NCBI RefSeq assembly: GCF_009665255.1
Contig: NZ_CP035686.1
Location: forward strand, 434,001 to 498,000
Direction: 5' to 3'
Source: Vibrio metoecus
GTDB lineage: Bacteria; Pseudomonadota; Gammaproteobacteria; Enterobacterales; Vibrionaceae
DNA: 64,000 nucleotides
Of this stretch, positions 24,419 to 32,972 are shown in pieces. The notes beneath the pieces are model-generated. The model saw only the letters and a list, made by a program, of their open reading frames with translations. It was not told the origin of the DNA and did not search any database. The position numbers and the translations under genes were made by a program. Position 1 is the stretch's first letter. Every line of letters begins with the position of its first letter.

Positions 24419-25711
24419 ATGCTGGAAAAGCTTTTTAAACTCAGTGAATATCGCACGAACGTGCGTACTGAGATCCTCGCTGGGGTCACCACTTTCCTGA
24501 CCATGGCTTACATTATTTTTGTTAACCCAGCGATTTTGTCGGATGCTGGCATGGATCGCGGAGCTGTGTTTGTCGCGACCTGTTTGGCTGCAGCGATTGG
24601 CTGTTTCATCATGGGCTTTATCGCAAACTATCCGATCGCCCAAGCACCGGGTATGGGACTTAACGCCTTCTTTACTTACGGTGTGGTTCTTGGCATGGGG
24701 CATACATGGCAAGTAGCACTGGCCGCGGTGTTTTGCTCTGGTGTGCTGTTTATCCTACTCAGCCTATTCAAAATTCGTGAGTGGATCATCAATTCTATTC
24801 CGCATTCTTTACGTACTGGCATCTCGGCGGGTATTGGTTTGTTTTTGGCTTTCATCGCATTAAAAAATGCGGGAATCGTCGTTGATAACCCTGCGACACT
24901 GGTTTCACTCGGTGCGATCACCTCACTGCATGCGGTATTGGGTGCGGTGGGTTTCTTCCTGACCATTGGTTTAGTGTATCGCGGCGTCAAAGGCGCGGTG
25001 ATGATTGCCATTTTAGCGGTGACAGGCCTTGGTTTAGTTTTCGGTGATGTACAATGGGGCGGTGTGATGTCCGCGCCACCAAGCATTGCGCCGACTTTCT
25101 TGCAACTGGATTTCTCTTCAGTCTTTGAATTGGGGATGATTTCAGTGGTGTTTGCTTTCCTATTTGTTGACTTGTTTGATACCGCAGGCACTTTGGTGGG
25201 CGTAGCGACAAAAGCGGATTTGATTGAAAAAGATGGCAAAATTCCTCGCCTAAATCGTGCACTGTTAGCTGACTCTACAGCAACGTCTGTGGGCGCGCTG
25301 CTCGGTACTTCAAACACCACGTCGTACATCGAAAGTGTTTCCGGCGTTGCGGTGGGTGGACGTACCGGTTTAACCGCTGTCGTGGTTGGCATTTTGTTCC
25401 TTCTTGCATTATTCTTCTCGCCACTAGCGGGTATGATCCCAGCTTATGCAACAGCTGGTGCACTTTTCTATGTAGCTATTCTGATGATGTCAGGCTTAGT
25501 GAGCATTGATTGGCGTGACCTGACTGAAGCGGCACCCACTGTTGTCACCTGTTTGATGATGCCTCTGACATTCTCAATTGCGGAAGGTATCTCACTGGGT
25601 TTCATTGCTTATGCGGCGATCAAACTCTTCAGTGGTAAAGGACGCAGCGTCTCCCTCAGTGTATGGGTGATGGCAGCCATTTTTGTCATCAAATACATTT
25701 TGGCAGCGTAA
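24419..25711 (+). CDS. NCS2/AzgA-type purine base permease
   Basis: A 430-residue membrane protein with about 12-14 hydrophobic segments. It matches the AzgA branch of NCS2 carriers in TFLTMAYIIFVNPAIL, APGMGLNAFFTYGVV and LFDTAGTLVGVATKADL. Members take up adenine, hypoxanthine or guanine with protons. The next gene, gpt, salvages guanine and xanthine, and a PurR-like box lies upstream, so guanine or hypoxanthine is more likely than adenine; the substrate is not proven. It probably shares an mRNA with gpt, which starts 37 bases later. Confidence 0.88.
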   Translation: MLEKLFKLSEYRTNVRTEILAGVTTFLTMAYIIFVNPAILSDAGMDRGAVFVATCLAAAIGCFIMGFIANYPIAQAPGMGLNAFFTYGVVLGMGHTWQVALAAVFCSGVLFILLSLFKIREWIINSIPHSLRTGISAGIGLFLAFIALKNAGIVVDNPATLVSLGAITSLHAVLGAVGFFLTIGLVYRGVKGAVMIAILAVTGLGLVFGDVQWGGVMSAPPSIAPTFLQLDFSSVFELGMISVVFAFLFVDLFDTAGTLVGVATKADLIEKDGKIPRLNRALLADSTATSVGALLGTSNTTSYIESVSGVAVGGRTGLTAVVVGILFLLALFFSPLAGMIPAYATAGALFYVAILMMSGLVSIDWRDLTEAAPTVVTCLMMPLTFSIAEGISLGFIAYAAIKLFSGKGRSVSLSVWVMAAIFVIKYILAA

Positions 25712-25748
25712 GAGAAGAAATTATAAAAATTCAATTTAGGTTTATCAC

Positions 25749-26213
25749 ATGAGCAAAAAATTCGTTATCACCTGGGACAATATGCAGCATTACTGCCGTG
25801 AACTTGCACAGCGTCAAATGCCAGCAGAACAATGGAAAGGTATCTTGGGTGTCAGCCGTGGTGGCTTAGTTCCTGCTGCAATTCTCGCTCGCGAGCTGGG
25901 TATTCGCTATGTGGATACGGTGTGTATCTCTAGTTATGACCATGATCACCAGCGTGATATGACGGTTCTGAAAGCACCAGAGCATGACGGAGAAGGTTTC
26001 CTGATCATTGATGATCTCGTGGATAGCGGTGATACTGCGCGTAAAATTCGCGAAATGTATCCAAAAGCTAAATTTGTCACTGTGTGTGCTAAACCTGCAG
26101 GTAAAGACTTGGTCGATGAGTATGTGGTTGATATTGCACAAGACACTTGGATAGAACAGCCGTGGGATATGGTTCTGTCCTACGTTGAGCCAGTCAATCG
26201 TAAGCAAAAGTAG
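25749..26213 (+). CDS. gpt: Xanthine-guanine phosphoribosyltransferase
   Basis: A 154-residue type I phosphoribosyltransferase. It makes GMP or XMP from guanine or xanthine and PRPP. The PRPP motif LIIDDLVDSGDTAR is near residue 85, and WKGILGVSRGGLVPA near 30 is the other active-site loop. The C-terminal region has WIEQPWDM, typical of Gpt. Length matches the E. coli enzyme (152). It follows a purine permease and is followed by a terminator. Confidence 0.95.
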   Translation: MSKKFVITWDNMQHYCRELAQRQMPAEQWKGILGVSRGGLVPAAILARELGIRYVDTVCISSYDHDHQRDMTVLKAPEHDGEGFLIIDDLVDSGDTARKIREMYPKAKFVTVCAKPAGKDLVDEYVVDIAQDTWIEQPWDMVLSYVEPVNRKQK

Positions 26214-26232
26214 TCTTTTTGCATAGAATTTG

Positions 26233-26263
26233 AAAATGACCCTTTCAAGGGTCATTTTTTTTT
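26233..26263 (+). terminator. Terminator after gpt
   Basis: Inverted repeat AAAATGACCCTT/AAGGGTCATTTT followed by a run of T residues. Confidence 0.85.
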
Positions 26264-26309
26264 ACTACTGTTAGGCCAACTTAGCGTAATGCCAGCATAG
26301 AGACTTGCC

Positions 26310-27557
26310 ATGTCAGAAGCGATCAGCAAAAACCTGTCTGAGACCCTATTCCAAAACCATAAACAAGCCAAAGAAACGTCTTCGCTTACCCAATATATGC
26401 CAAGCAGTTTAGAGCTGTTAGACGCTCGCCGTGAACAATCATCTTCTGCTTGGTATCGCAATTTACGTCGTTTGCAATGGGTGTGGCAGGGGATTAATCC
26501 GGTAGAACAGGAAGAAGTGCTCGCTCGGATTGCGTCATCCACTCATTCACGTACTCATGATGAATGGTTAGATACCGTAATGGGCTACCGTAGTGGCAAT
26601 TGGACTTATGAGTGGACTCGGGTTGGCATGCTGCACCAAAAGCAAGCGGCTGAACGTCAAGGCGAAGAGGCTGCGGATGAAATGTTCACTGCTGCTCTGT
26701 GTTATAGCATCGCGGGTTATCCGCACCTCAAAAATGACAATTTAGCTTTGCAAGCACAGGTACTGGCCAATAACGCCTATCAAGAGGGGGCGAAGCTCAC
26801 CGGTTTTGTGGTTAAACGTTTAGAGTTTTCTTACAAAAACAAAAAAATCGCAGGTTATCTTCATTTGTGTAATACGGATTCTCCTAAGCCTGTGGTGCTG
26901 GTCAGTGCGGGGTTGGATAGCCTACAGACCGATATGTGGCGTCTGTTTCGCGATTATTTAGCCAAACGAGACATCGCTATGCTGACGATTGATATGCCAT
27001 CACTAGGAGCGAGCTCGCAATGGCCGCTGACGGAAGACTCGTCCTGCCTTCATCAAGCCGTACTGAATCAGTTGGCCGATCTGCCTTGGGTCGACCATTT
27101 TCGTGTCGGGCTAATTGGTTTTCGTTTTGGTGGGAACTCGATGGCTCGGCTTGCTTTTCTAGAATCGGACAAAATAAAAGCCTGTGTCGCATTAGGGGCT
27201 CCGATCCACGACATCTTCACATCTCCGAACAAATTGGCAGGCATGCCGAAAATGTATCTTGATGTTCTGGCATCGCGCTTAGGGAAAAACGTAGTCGATG
27301 TGCGCAGCTTAGCGGGACAATTGATGGCATGGTCGCTGAAAGTACAAGGTTTTATGTCTGGTCGAAGAACCAAAACGCCGATCTTGGCGCTAGGGTTAGA
27401 AGGGGATCCGGTGTCACCTTATTCAGACAATCAACTTGTGGCACTGTTTAGCCATGGTGGACAAGCAAAGAAAGTAAAAAGTAAAACCATTTCACAGGGA
27501 TATGAGCAATCCCTCGATTTGGCAATAAACTGGCTAGAAGATGAACTTTGCAAGTGA
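26310..27557 (+). CDS. frsA: FrsA esterase (fermentation/respiration switch protein)
   Basis: A 415-residue alpha/beta hydrolase matching FrsA over its length, with an N-terminal all-helical part (WYRNLRRLQWVWQGINPVEQEEVLARIA) and the hydrolase domain from about residue 165. The nucleophile region reads GLIGFRFGGNSMARL; FrsA has unusual residues at this elbow. FrsA was first described as binding enzyme IIA-Glc, and later as an esterase; its role in Vibrio is uncertain. It is a single gene, with crl in the same direction after 146 bases. Confidence 0.9.
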   Translation: MSEAISKNLSETLFQNHKQAKETSSLTQYMPSSLELLDARREQSSSAWYRNLRRLQWVWQGINPVEQEEVLARIASSTHSRTHDEWLDTVMGYRSGNWTYEWTRVGMLHQKQAAERQGEEAADEMFTAALCYSIAGYPHLKNDNLALQAQVLANNAYQEGAKLTGFVVKRLEFSYKNKKIAGYLHLCNTDSPKPVVLVSAGLDSLQTDMWRLFRDYLAKRDIAMLTIDMPSLGASSQWPLTEDSSCLHQAVLNQLADLPWVDHFRVGLIGFRFGGNSMARLAFLESDKIKACVALGAPIHDIFTSPNKLAGMPKMYLDVLASRLGKNVVDVRSLAGQLMAWSLKVQGFMSGRRTKTPILALGLEGDPVSPYSDNQLVALFSHGGQAKKVKSKTISQGYEQSLDLAINWLEDELCK

Positions 27558-27703
27558 CATTTTCATAAAAGTCATCAAGATTAAACATTAAGTGGCGAAT
27601 GTTTGTTCGTCCAATAATTAAATTTTCCCAATGACTTGGTGTTGCCACGCCAAGTTGCAAGGGAATAAAAATGGCTCTTGATTGCTGCTTATGGAGATGA
27701 ACT

Positions 27704-28093
27704 ATGTCAGAGATGACCAAAACCCCCACCCACTACCGTCTACTTTCAACTTTGAAAGCCATTGGCCCTTATTTGCGGGAAGGACAGTGTAGTGAGCAAG
27801 TCTATTTATTTGATTGTCTCGCCTCGTGTGTTAACGATAAAAAATCCCCTGAAAAACGTGAGTTTTGGGGCTGGTGGATGGAATTGACCCAAAATGAGCA
27901 AGAGATGTCGGCTTGTTACCATATCGGCCGCTATACGCTCGCAGGAGATTGGGTCGCGGAGGTGATACCTGAAGCTGTTCAAGCGGACGTGAATCATACC
28001 CAAACGGAATTTCATAAGAAGTTAGTGAAAACGTTACGTGAACGTTTCGAAATTTCAGTGACTGTCGCAAGTGAATCAGCCGATTTTGCTTAA
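27704..28093 (+). CDS. crl: Sigma factor-binding protein Crl
   Basis: A 129-residue Crl protein, which helps RpoS (sigma-S) bind core RNA polymerase in stationary phase. It shows the family's conserved FDCLASCVN, EKREFWGWWMEL and TLAGDWVAEVIPE. The ATG at 27704 has a weak GGAG upstream. The leader holds a small hairpin (ACTTGG/CCAAGT, 27635-27656). It lies between frsA and proB, and a strong terminator follows. Confidence 0.92.
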   Translation: MSEMTKTPTHYRLLSTLKAIGPYLREGQCSEQVYLFDCLASCVNDKKSPEKREFWGWWMELTQNEQEMSACYHIGRYTLAGDWVAEVIPEAVQADVNHTQTEFHKKLVKTLRERFEISVTVASESADFA

Positions 28094-28121
28094 TTGACCC
28101 AGTTCAATCATTAACCTAAAG

Positions 28122-28145
28122 AAAAAGGTGCTTTTGCACCTTTTT
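28122..28145 (+). terminator. Terminator after crl
   Basis: Perfect 10-bp stem AAAAAGGTGC/GCACCTTTTT with a TTTT loop. Confidence 0.85.
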
Positions 28146-28213
28146 CTGCTTGTGCAATGCAGTGCGGATTGCTAAAACATCGTCTCTTAAAGTTTTTCTC
28201 GACAGAAGCAATC

Positions 28214-29347
28214 ATGACTACAAATCAACGAAGCGTAACGGCTCCACAAACGGTTGTTGTGAAGCTGGGAACCAGTGTTCTGACCGGTGGTACTCTTGCA
28301 CTGGATCGAGCTCATATGGTTGAGCTTGCACGCCAGTGTGCAGAACTGAAAAAACAAGGTCACTCAGTAGTGATCGTGACTTCGGGTGCCATTGCGGCAG
28401 GCCGTGAGCATTTAGGTTACCCTGCGCTGCCCAACGCGATCTCCAGCAAGCAACTGCTGGCGGCAGTTGGGCAAAGTCGTTTGATTCAAGTATGGGAATC
28501 GCTGTTTGCGATTTACGGTATCAAAATTGGTCAAATGCTGCTGACGCGCGCTGATCTTGATGATCGTGAACGTTTCTTGAATGCGCGTGACACCATCAAT
28601 GCTTTGGTTGAAAACGGTATTGTGCCAGTGGTCAACGAGAACGATGCGGTGGCGACCAATGAAATCAAAGTCGGTGACAACGACAACCTATCGGCATTGG
28701 TCGGTATCTTGTGCGGCGCAGATAAGCTGCTGCTACTGACCGATCAAAAAGGTTTGTTCACCGCCGACCCACGTAAAGATCCGAATGCTCAACTGATCAA
28801 AGAAGTGACTACCATTGATGACACACTGCGCAAAATTGCTGGTGGCAGTGGTACCACACTTGGTACCGGTGGGATGGCAACTAAGCTGCAAGCCGCGGAC
28901 ATTGCTCGCCGTGCAGGGATTGAAGTGATTATCGCGGCAGGCCGTGCACCCAATGTGATTTTTGACTCGTTGAGCGATGAGCCACAAGGCACGCGTTTCT
29001 TGGCCCTAGAAGAAGCTTTAGAAAACCGTAAACGCTGGATTTTGGCAGGGCCAGCCGCTTCTGGTGACATCGTGATTGATGATGGTGCGGTGAAAGCGGT
29101 ACTCAACAAAGGCAGCAGTTTGCTGGCGAAAGGGGTGGTTCGTGTGCAAGGCCACTTCAATCGTGGTGAAGTAGTGCGTGTATTGGATAAACACAACCAT
29201 CTGGTCGCGCGTGGCATCTCAGCCTACGCACATGATGCTTTAGCGGAAATCGCGGGTAAGCACAGTAAAGAGATCATCGATATTTTAGGCTACGATCACG
29301 GCTCAGAAGTGATCCACCGCGACGATATGGTCGTGATTCAAGAATAA
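28214..29347 (+). CDS. proB: Glutamate 5-kinase
   Basis: A 377-residue enzyme that phosphorylates glutamate, the first step of proline synthesis. The amino-acid kinase domain has VVKLGTSVLTGG at its start, VTSGAIAAGR near 65 and GTGGMATKLQAADIA near 215. A C-terminal PUA domain follows (residues 285-370). I start it at ATG 28214, since upstream in-frame residues have no family match. proA follows after 11 bases. Confidence 0.95.
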   Translation: MTTNQRSVTAPQTVVVKLGTSVLTGGTLALDRAHMVELARQCAELKKQGHSVVIVTSGAIAAGREHLGYPALPNAISSKQLLAAVGQSRLIQVWESLFAIYGIKIGQMLLTRADLDDRERFLNARDTINALVENGIVPVVNENDAVATNEIKVGDNDNLSALVGILCGADKLLLLTDQKGLFTADPRKDPNAQLIKEVTTIDDTLRKIAGGSGTTLGTGGMATKLQAADIARRAGIEVIIAAGRAPNVIFDSLSDEPQGTRFLALEEALENRKRWILAGPAASGDIVIDDGAVKAVLNKGSSLLAKGVVRVQGHFNRGEVVRVLDKHNHLVARGISAYAHDALAEIAGKHSKEIIDILGYDHGSEVIHRDDMVVIQE

Positions 29348-29358
29348 AGGAGAGAATG

Positions 29359-30609
29359 ATGGATTTAACCGTACTCGGTAAAGCGGCTAAAGCGGCCTCT
29401 TTCCAACTGGCTACCGCCAGTACCGCGCAAAAAAATCAGGCTCTCGCCATTATGGCCGATCAGTTGGAAGCGCAAAGCGCGAGCATTCTCGCTGCGAACG
29501 CGAAAGATATTGCATTAGGGCGCGAAGCGGGCTTGTCTGATGCCATGCTGGATCGTTTGCTGCTTAATGAACCTCGCTTGCAAGCAATCGCCAACGATGT
29601 GCGTAACGTGATCAAGTTGAACGATCCAGTCGGCAGCGAAATCGATAGTCGTGTGCTGGAAAATGGTATGTCACTGGCGCGTCGCCGTGTGCCACTTGGC
29701 GTAGTTGGCGTGATTTATGAAGCCCGCCCGAACGTTACCATTGATATTGCTGCGCTGTGTTTGAAAACAGGAAACGCAGCGATTCTGCGTGGTGGCAAAG
29801 AGACATTTTTCTCTAACATGGAACTGGTCAAAGTGATCCAGTCTGCACTCGACAAAGCGGGGTTGCCTGCAGCATCGGTACAGTACATTGAAAAGCCGGA
29901 TCGAGAATTGGTCACTCAACTACTGAAAATGGACGATTATGTCGACATGATCATCCCACGTGGCGGTGCGGGCCTGCACAAAATGTGCAAAGAAAACAGC
30001 ACTGTGCCTGTGATCATTGGTGGATTTGGTATCAGCCATATTTTCGTTGATGAAAGTGCAGATGTGGAGAAATCAGTCGCTGTGATTGAAAACGCCAAAG
30101 TGCAACGTCCATCGGCGTGTAATGCATTGGATACTTTATTGGTGCACCAAGCGATTGCCAAATCGTTACTGGAAAAATTGGTCGCAAAACTGAATGGCAA
30201 AGTGACGTTTGTGGCGGAGCCAAAAGCGAAGGCATTGATGAGTTCAGCCGCCGATCTGCGCGATGCGCAAGACGGAGATTTTGATACTGAATGGCTCAGC
30301 TACACCTTAGGGGTGAAAGTGGTGCAAGACGTACAAGAAGCCATTGATCACATGCGTGAACACAATGCGAGCCACTCTGATGCGATCATGACCAACGATC
30401 TCTACAATGCTGAGCTGTTTGTGAATACCGCCGGTTCTGCAGCGGTGTATGTCAACGCTTCAACTCGTTTTACCGACGGTGCACAGTTTGGTTTAGGCGC
30501 AGAAGTGGCAGTCTCCACGCAAAAACTGCACGCGCGTGGTCCTATGGGGCTGGAAGAACTCACCAGTTACAAATGGGTTGGTAAGGCTAATTACCTGTCT
30601 CGCAGCTAA
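29359..30609 (+). CDS. proA: Glutamate-5-semialdehyde dehydrogenase (gamma-glutamyl phosphate reductase)
   Basis: A 416-residue aldehyde dehydrogenase family enzyme that reduces glutamyl phosphate to glutamate semialdehyde with NADPH, the second step of proline synthesis. The catalytic Cys is in QRPSACNALDTLL, and VIYEARPNVTIDI is the family motif near 115. Two ATG codons are adjacent (29356 and 29359); GGAG at 29349-29352 is better placed for the second. It is in one operon with proB and ends at a clear terminator. Confidence 0.95.
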   Translation: MDLTVLGKAAKAASFQLATASTAQKNQALAIMADQLEAQSASILAANAKDIALGREAGLSDAMLDRLLLNEPRLQAIANDVRNVIKLNDPVGSEIDSRVLENGMSLARRRVPLGVVGVIYEARPNVTIDIAALCLKTGNAAILRGGKETFFSNMELVKVIQSALDKAGLPAASVQYIEKPDRELVTQLLKMDDYVDMIIPRGGAGLHKMCKENSTVPVIIGGFGISHIFVDESADVEKSVAVIENAKVQRPSACNALDTLLVHQAIAKSLLEKLVAKLNGKVTFVAEPKAKALMSSAADLRDAQDGDFDTEWLSYTLGVKVVQDVQEAIDHMREHNASHSDAIMTNDLYNAELFVNTAGSAAVYVNASTRFTDGAQFGLGAEVAVSTQKLHARGPMGLEELTSYKWVGKANYLSRS

Positions 30610-30632
30610 AAAATCTCAGTAAGATGTGATGT

Positions 30633-30655
30633 AAAGGGGCTTCATGCCCCTTTTT
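30633..30655 (+). terminator. Terminator after proA
   Basis: Perfect 8-bp stem AAAGGGGC/GCCCCTTT with a TTCAT loop and trailing T residues. Confidence 0.85.
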
Positions 30656-30657
30656 CT

Positions 30658-30686
30658 TTGGCTCTCAACAGTACATCGGCTACACT
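30658..30686 (+). promoter_or_regulatory. Predicted sigma-70 promoter of the nrdR-rib operon
   Basis: TTGGCT (30658-30663), 17 bases, TACACT (30681-30686), right after the proA terminator and just before nrdR. The -35 is poor, so this is a modest call. Confidence 0.4.
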
Positions 30687-30709
30687 GATTGCCTTGTTAT
30701 GGAGGTAAT

Positions 30710-31159
30710 ATGCATTGTCCTTTCTGTTCTGAAAACGATACCAAAGTGATCGATTCACGTCTGGTGGCTGACGGACATCAAGTACGCCGTCGTCGTCAGT
30801 GTCTAGGTTGTAATGAGCGCTTTACCACTTTTGAAAGTGCGGAATTAGTGATGCCGCGTGTGATTAAATCGAACGGTAATCGCGAGCCATTTGATGAAGA
30901 GAAAATGATTGGCGGTCTGCAACGAGCCTTGGAAAAACGCCCAGTCAGCGCGGATGCGATTGAACTGGCAATCAGCACTATCAAATCCAAATTGCGTGCT
31001 ACTGGTGAGCGTGAAGTGCCGAGTAAACTGATTGGTAACTTGGTGATGGAGCAATTAAAAGTGCTAGATAAAGTGGCCTATATCCGTTTTGCTTCCGTAT
31101 ATCGTAGCTTTGAAGATGTACGAGAGTTTGGTGAAGAGATCGCCAAGCTACAGGATTAA
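30710..31159 (+). CDS. nrdR: Transcriptional repressor NrdR of ribonucleotide reductase genes
   Basis: A 149-residue repressor, the same length as in E. coli. The zinc ribbon has Cys pairs at residues 3/6 (CPFC) and 31/34 (CLGC), and an ATP-cone domain follows from about residue 49. It senses ATP/dATP and represses nrd genes. GGAGG sits just upstream of ATG 30710; a longer in-frame reading from 30689 is not supported. It begins the cluster that continues with ribD 18 bases later. Confidence 0.95.
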   Translation: MHCPFCSENDTKVIDSRLVADGHQVRRRRQCLGCNERFTTFESAELVMPRVIKSNGNREPFDEEKMIGGLQRALEKRPVSADAIELAISTIKSKLRATGEREVPSKLIGNLVMEQLKVLDKVAYIRFASVYRSFEDVREFGEEIAKLQD

Positions 31160-31177
31160 TGCACAGCGACTATACCT

Positions 31178-32275
31178 ATGTTTACCTCTTTTGATCATCA
31201 AATGATGTCCCGCGCGATTGAATTAGCGTGGCGTGGACGTTTTACCACTTCCCCCAATCCCAATGTTGGCTGCGTGATCACGCGCGGCGAGCAGATTGTG
31301 GGCGAAGGCTTCCATTTTCGAGCAGGCGAGCCACATGCTGAAGTGCATGCTATGCGCCAAGCGGGCGAGCTGACTCGCGGTGCTACGGCTTATGTTACTT
31401 TAGAGCCTTGTTCTCATTACGGCCGCACTCCACCGTGTGCTGAAGGCCTTATCAAAGCCGGAGTGGCAAAAGTCATTTGCGCGATGCAAGACCCTAATCC
31501 GCAAGTGGCTGGACGTGGCGTACAAATGTTGCGTGATGCTGGCATTGAGGTGCAGGTCGGTTTGCTCGAAGCGGATGCACGAGCACTGAATCGCGGTTTC
31601 CTGAAACGTATGGAAACCGGCATGCCTTATGTGCAGCTTAAAATGGCGGCCAGTCTCGATGGCCAAACCGCGCTCGCGAACGGTAAAAGTCAGTGGATCA
31701 CTTCTCCCGCTGCGCGTAAAGATGTTCAGCGGTTTCGCGCGCAAGCCAGCGCGATTCTTTCCACCAGTCAAACGGTGCTTGCGGATAATGCTTCACTGGC
31801 GGTACGTTGGCACGATCTACCGCAATCGGTACAAGCGCAATACGCTGAAACAGATTTGCGCCAACCTCTTCGCGTCATTTTGGATCGTCAACACCAGTTG
31901 CATCCAGAGTTAGCGTTATACCAAACACCTTCACCCGTGCTGCGAGTTGCCAGCGAGAATGCCGATCTCTGTATTTCTGCTGAGAACGGAAAGCTTGATT
32001 TGCGTGAGCTTTTGGCACAACTCGCTCAGCAACACAATGTGAATCAAGTGTGGGTGGAAGCGGGTAGCCAACTGGCTCAATCATTGATTGAGCAAAAGTT
32101 GGTGGATGAAATTATTCTCTATTTAGCGCCAAAATTGATGGGCAGCGATGGCCGTGGTTTATTTGGCGCGCTCGGTTTGACAGAGATGGCTGAGGCCATT
32201 GAACTCAAAATTGAAGATTGTCGAATGGTGGGGGCGGATCTGCGGATCATTGCCACCCCAAAATCAAAAGATTAA
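31178..32275 (+). CDS. ribD: Bifunctional riboflavin deaminase/reductase RibD
   Basis: A 365-residue two-domain enzyme. The N-terminal deaminase (1-145) has the zinc site HAEVHAM and PCSHYGRTPPC. The C-terminal reductase (150-365) has MAASLDGQTALANG and WVEAGSQLAQSL. It carries out two successive steps on the GTP-derived pyrimidine of riboflavin synthesis. ribE begins 4 bases after its stop. Confidence 0.95.
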   Translation: MFTSFDHQMMSRAIELAWRGRFTTSPNPNVGCVITRGEQIVGEGFHFRAGEPHAEVHAMRQAGELTRGATAYVTLEPCSHYGRTPPCAEGLIKAGVAKVICAMQDPNPQVAGRGVQMLRDAGIEVQVGLLEADARALNRGFLKRMETGMPYVQLKMAASLDGQTALANGKSQWITSPAARKDVQRFRAQASAILSTSQTVLADNASLAVRWHDLPQSVQAQYAETDLRQPLRVILDRQHQLHPELALYQTPSPVLRVASENADLCISAENGKLDLRELLAQLAQQHNVNQVWVEAGSQLAQSLIEQKLVDEIILYLAPKLMGSDGRGLFGALGLTEMAEAIELKIEDCRMVGADLRIIATPKSKD

Positions 32276-32279
32276 CACT

Positions 32280-32933
32280 ATGTTTACTGGAATTATTGAA
32301 GCGGTCGGCAAGCTGACTGCCATCATCCCCAAAGGCAGTGATGTCACCATCACTGTTGAGGTGGGTAAGTTGGATATGGCCGATGTCAAACTCGGTGACA
32401 GTATCGCGACCAATGGTGTGTGTTTAACTGTCGTAGCCTTTGATTCGCGCAGTTTCAGTGCGGATCTGTCAATGGAGACCTTGAAAAAATCTGGCTTTGC
32501 TCAGTATCAGGTTGGTGATCGCGTTAACCTTGAGAAAGCTATGCTGCCCACTACCCGTTTTGGTGGTCACATTGTTTCTGGACATGTGGATGGTGTAGGT
32601 GAAATCGTCGAGCGTATTCCTGTTGGCCGTGCGGTAGAACTGTGGGTCAACATGCCTGCGGAACTGAACAAATACGTCGCGGAAAAAGGTTCGATTACGG
32701 TCGATGGAATTAGTTTGACGGTGAATGATTTGCGCAAAAACGCCTTCAAACTGACGATTGTTCCTCACACCAGTGCAGAAACTACGATGGATGAATTCCA
32801 AGTGGGTCGTCGAGTGAATCTGGAAGTGGATGTGTTAGCTCGTTACATGGAGCGCTTGCTCCAAGGAAGCAAAGGGAGCGAACCACAATCGCGACTAACG
32901 ATGGATTTTCTGCAGCAAAACGGTTTCGCTTAA
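32280..32933 (+). CDS. ribE: Riboflavin synthase alpha subunit
   Basis: A 217-residue riboflavin synthase that turns two lumazine molecules into riboflavin. It has two lumazine-binding repeats, starting MFTGIIEAVGK and, in the second half, FGGHIVSGHVDGVGEI, with the catalytic-site segment TNGVCLTV in the first. The ATG at 32280 is fixed by the family start. It lies between ribD and ribBX in the rib operon. Some Vibrio annotations call it ribC. Confidence 0.95.
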   Translation: MFTGIIEAVGKLTAIIPKGSDVTITVEVGKLDMADVKLGDSIATNGVCLTVVAFDSRSFSADLSMETLKKSGFAQYQVGDRVNLEKAMLPTTRFGGHIVSGHVDGVGEIVERIPVGRAVELWVNMPAELNKYVAEKGSITVDGISLTVNDLRKNAFKLTIVPHTSAETTMDEFQVGRRVNLEVDVLARYMERLLQGSKGSEPQSRLTMDFLQQNGFA

Positions 32934-32972
32934 TCATTTGCCATAAAAACGAATAACAATAGGACTGACATC

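Noticed and set aside
24676..25392. 238-residue minus-strand ORF opposite the purine permease gene
   Set aside because: It lies fully antisense to a clear membrane-protein gene, is low in complexity (Thr, Pro, Lys), and has no ribosome site; a frame shadow.
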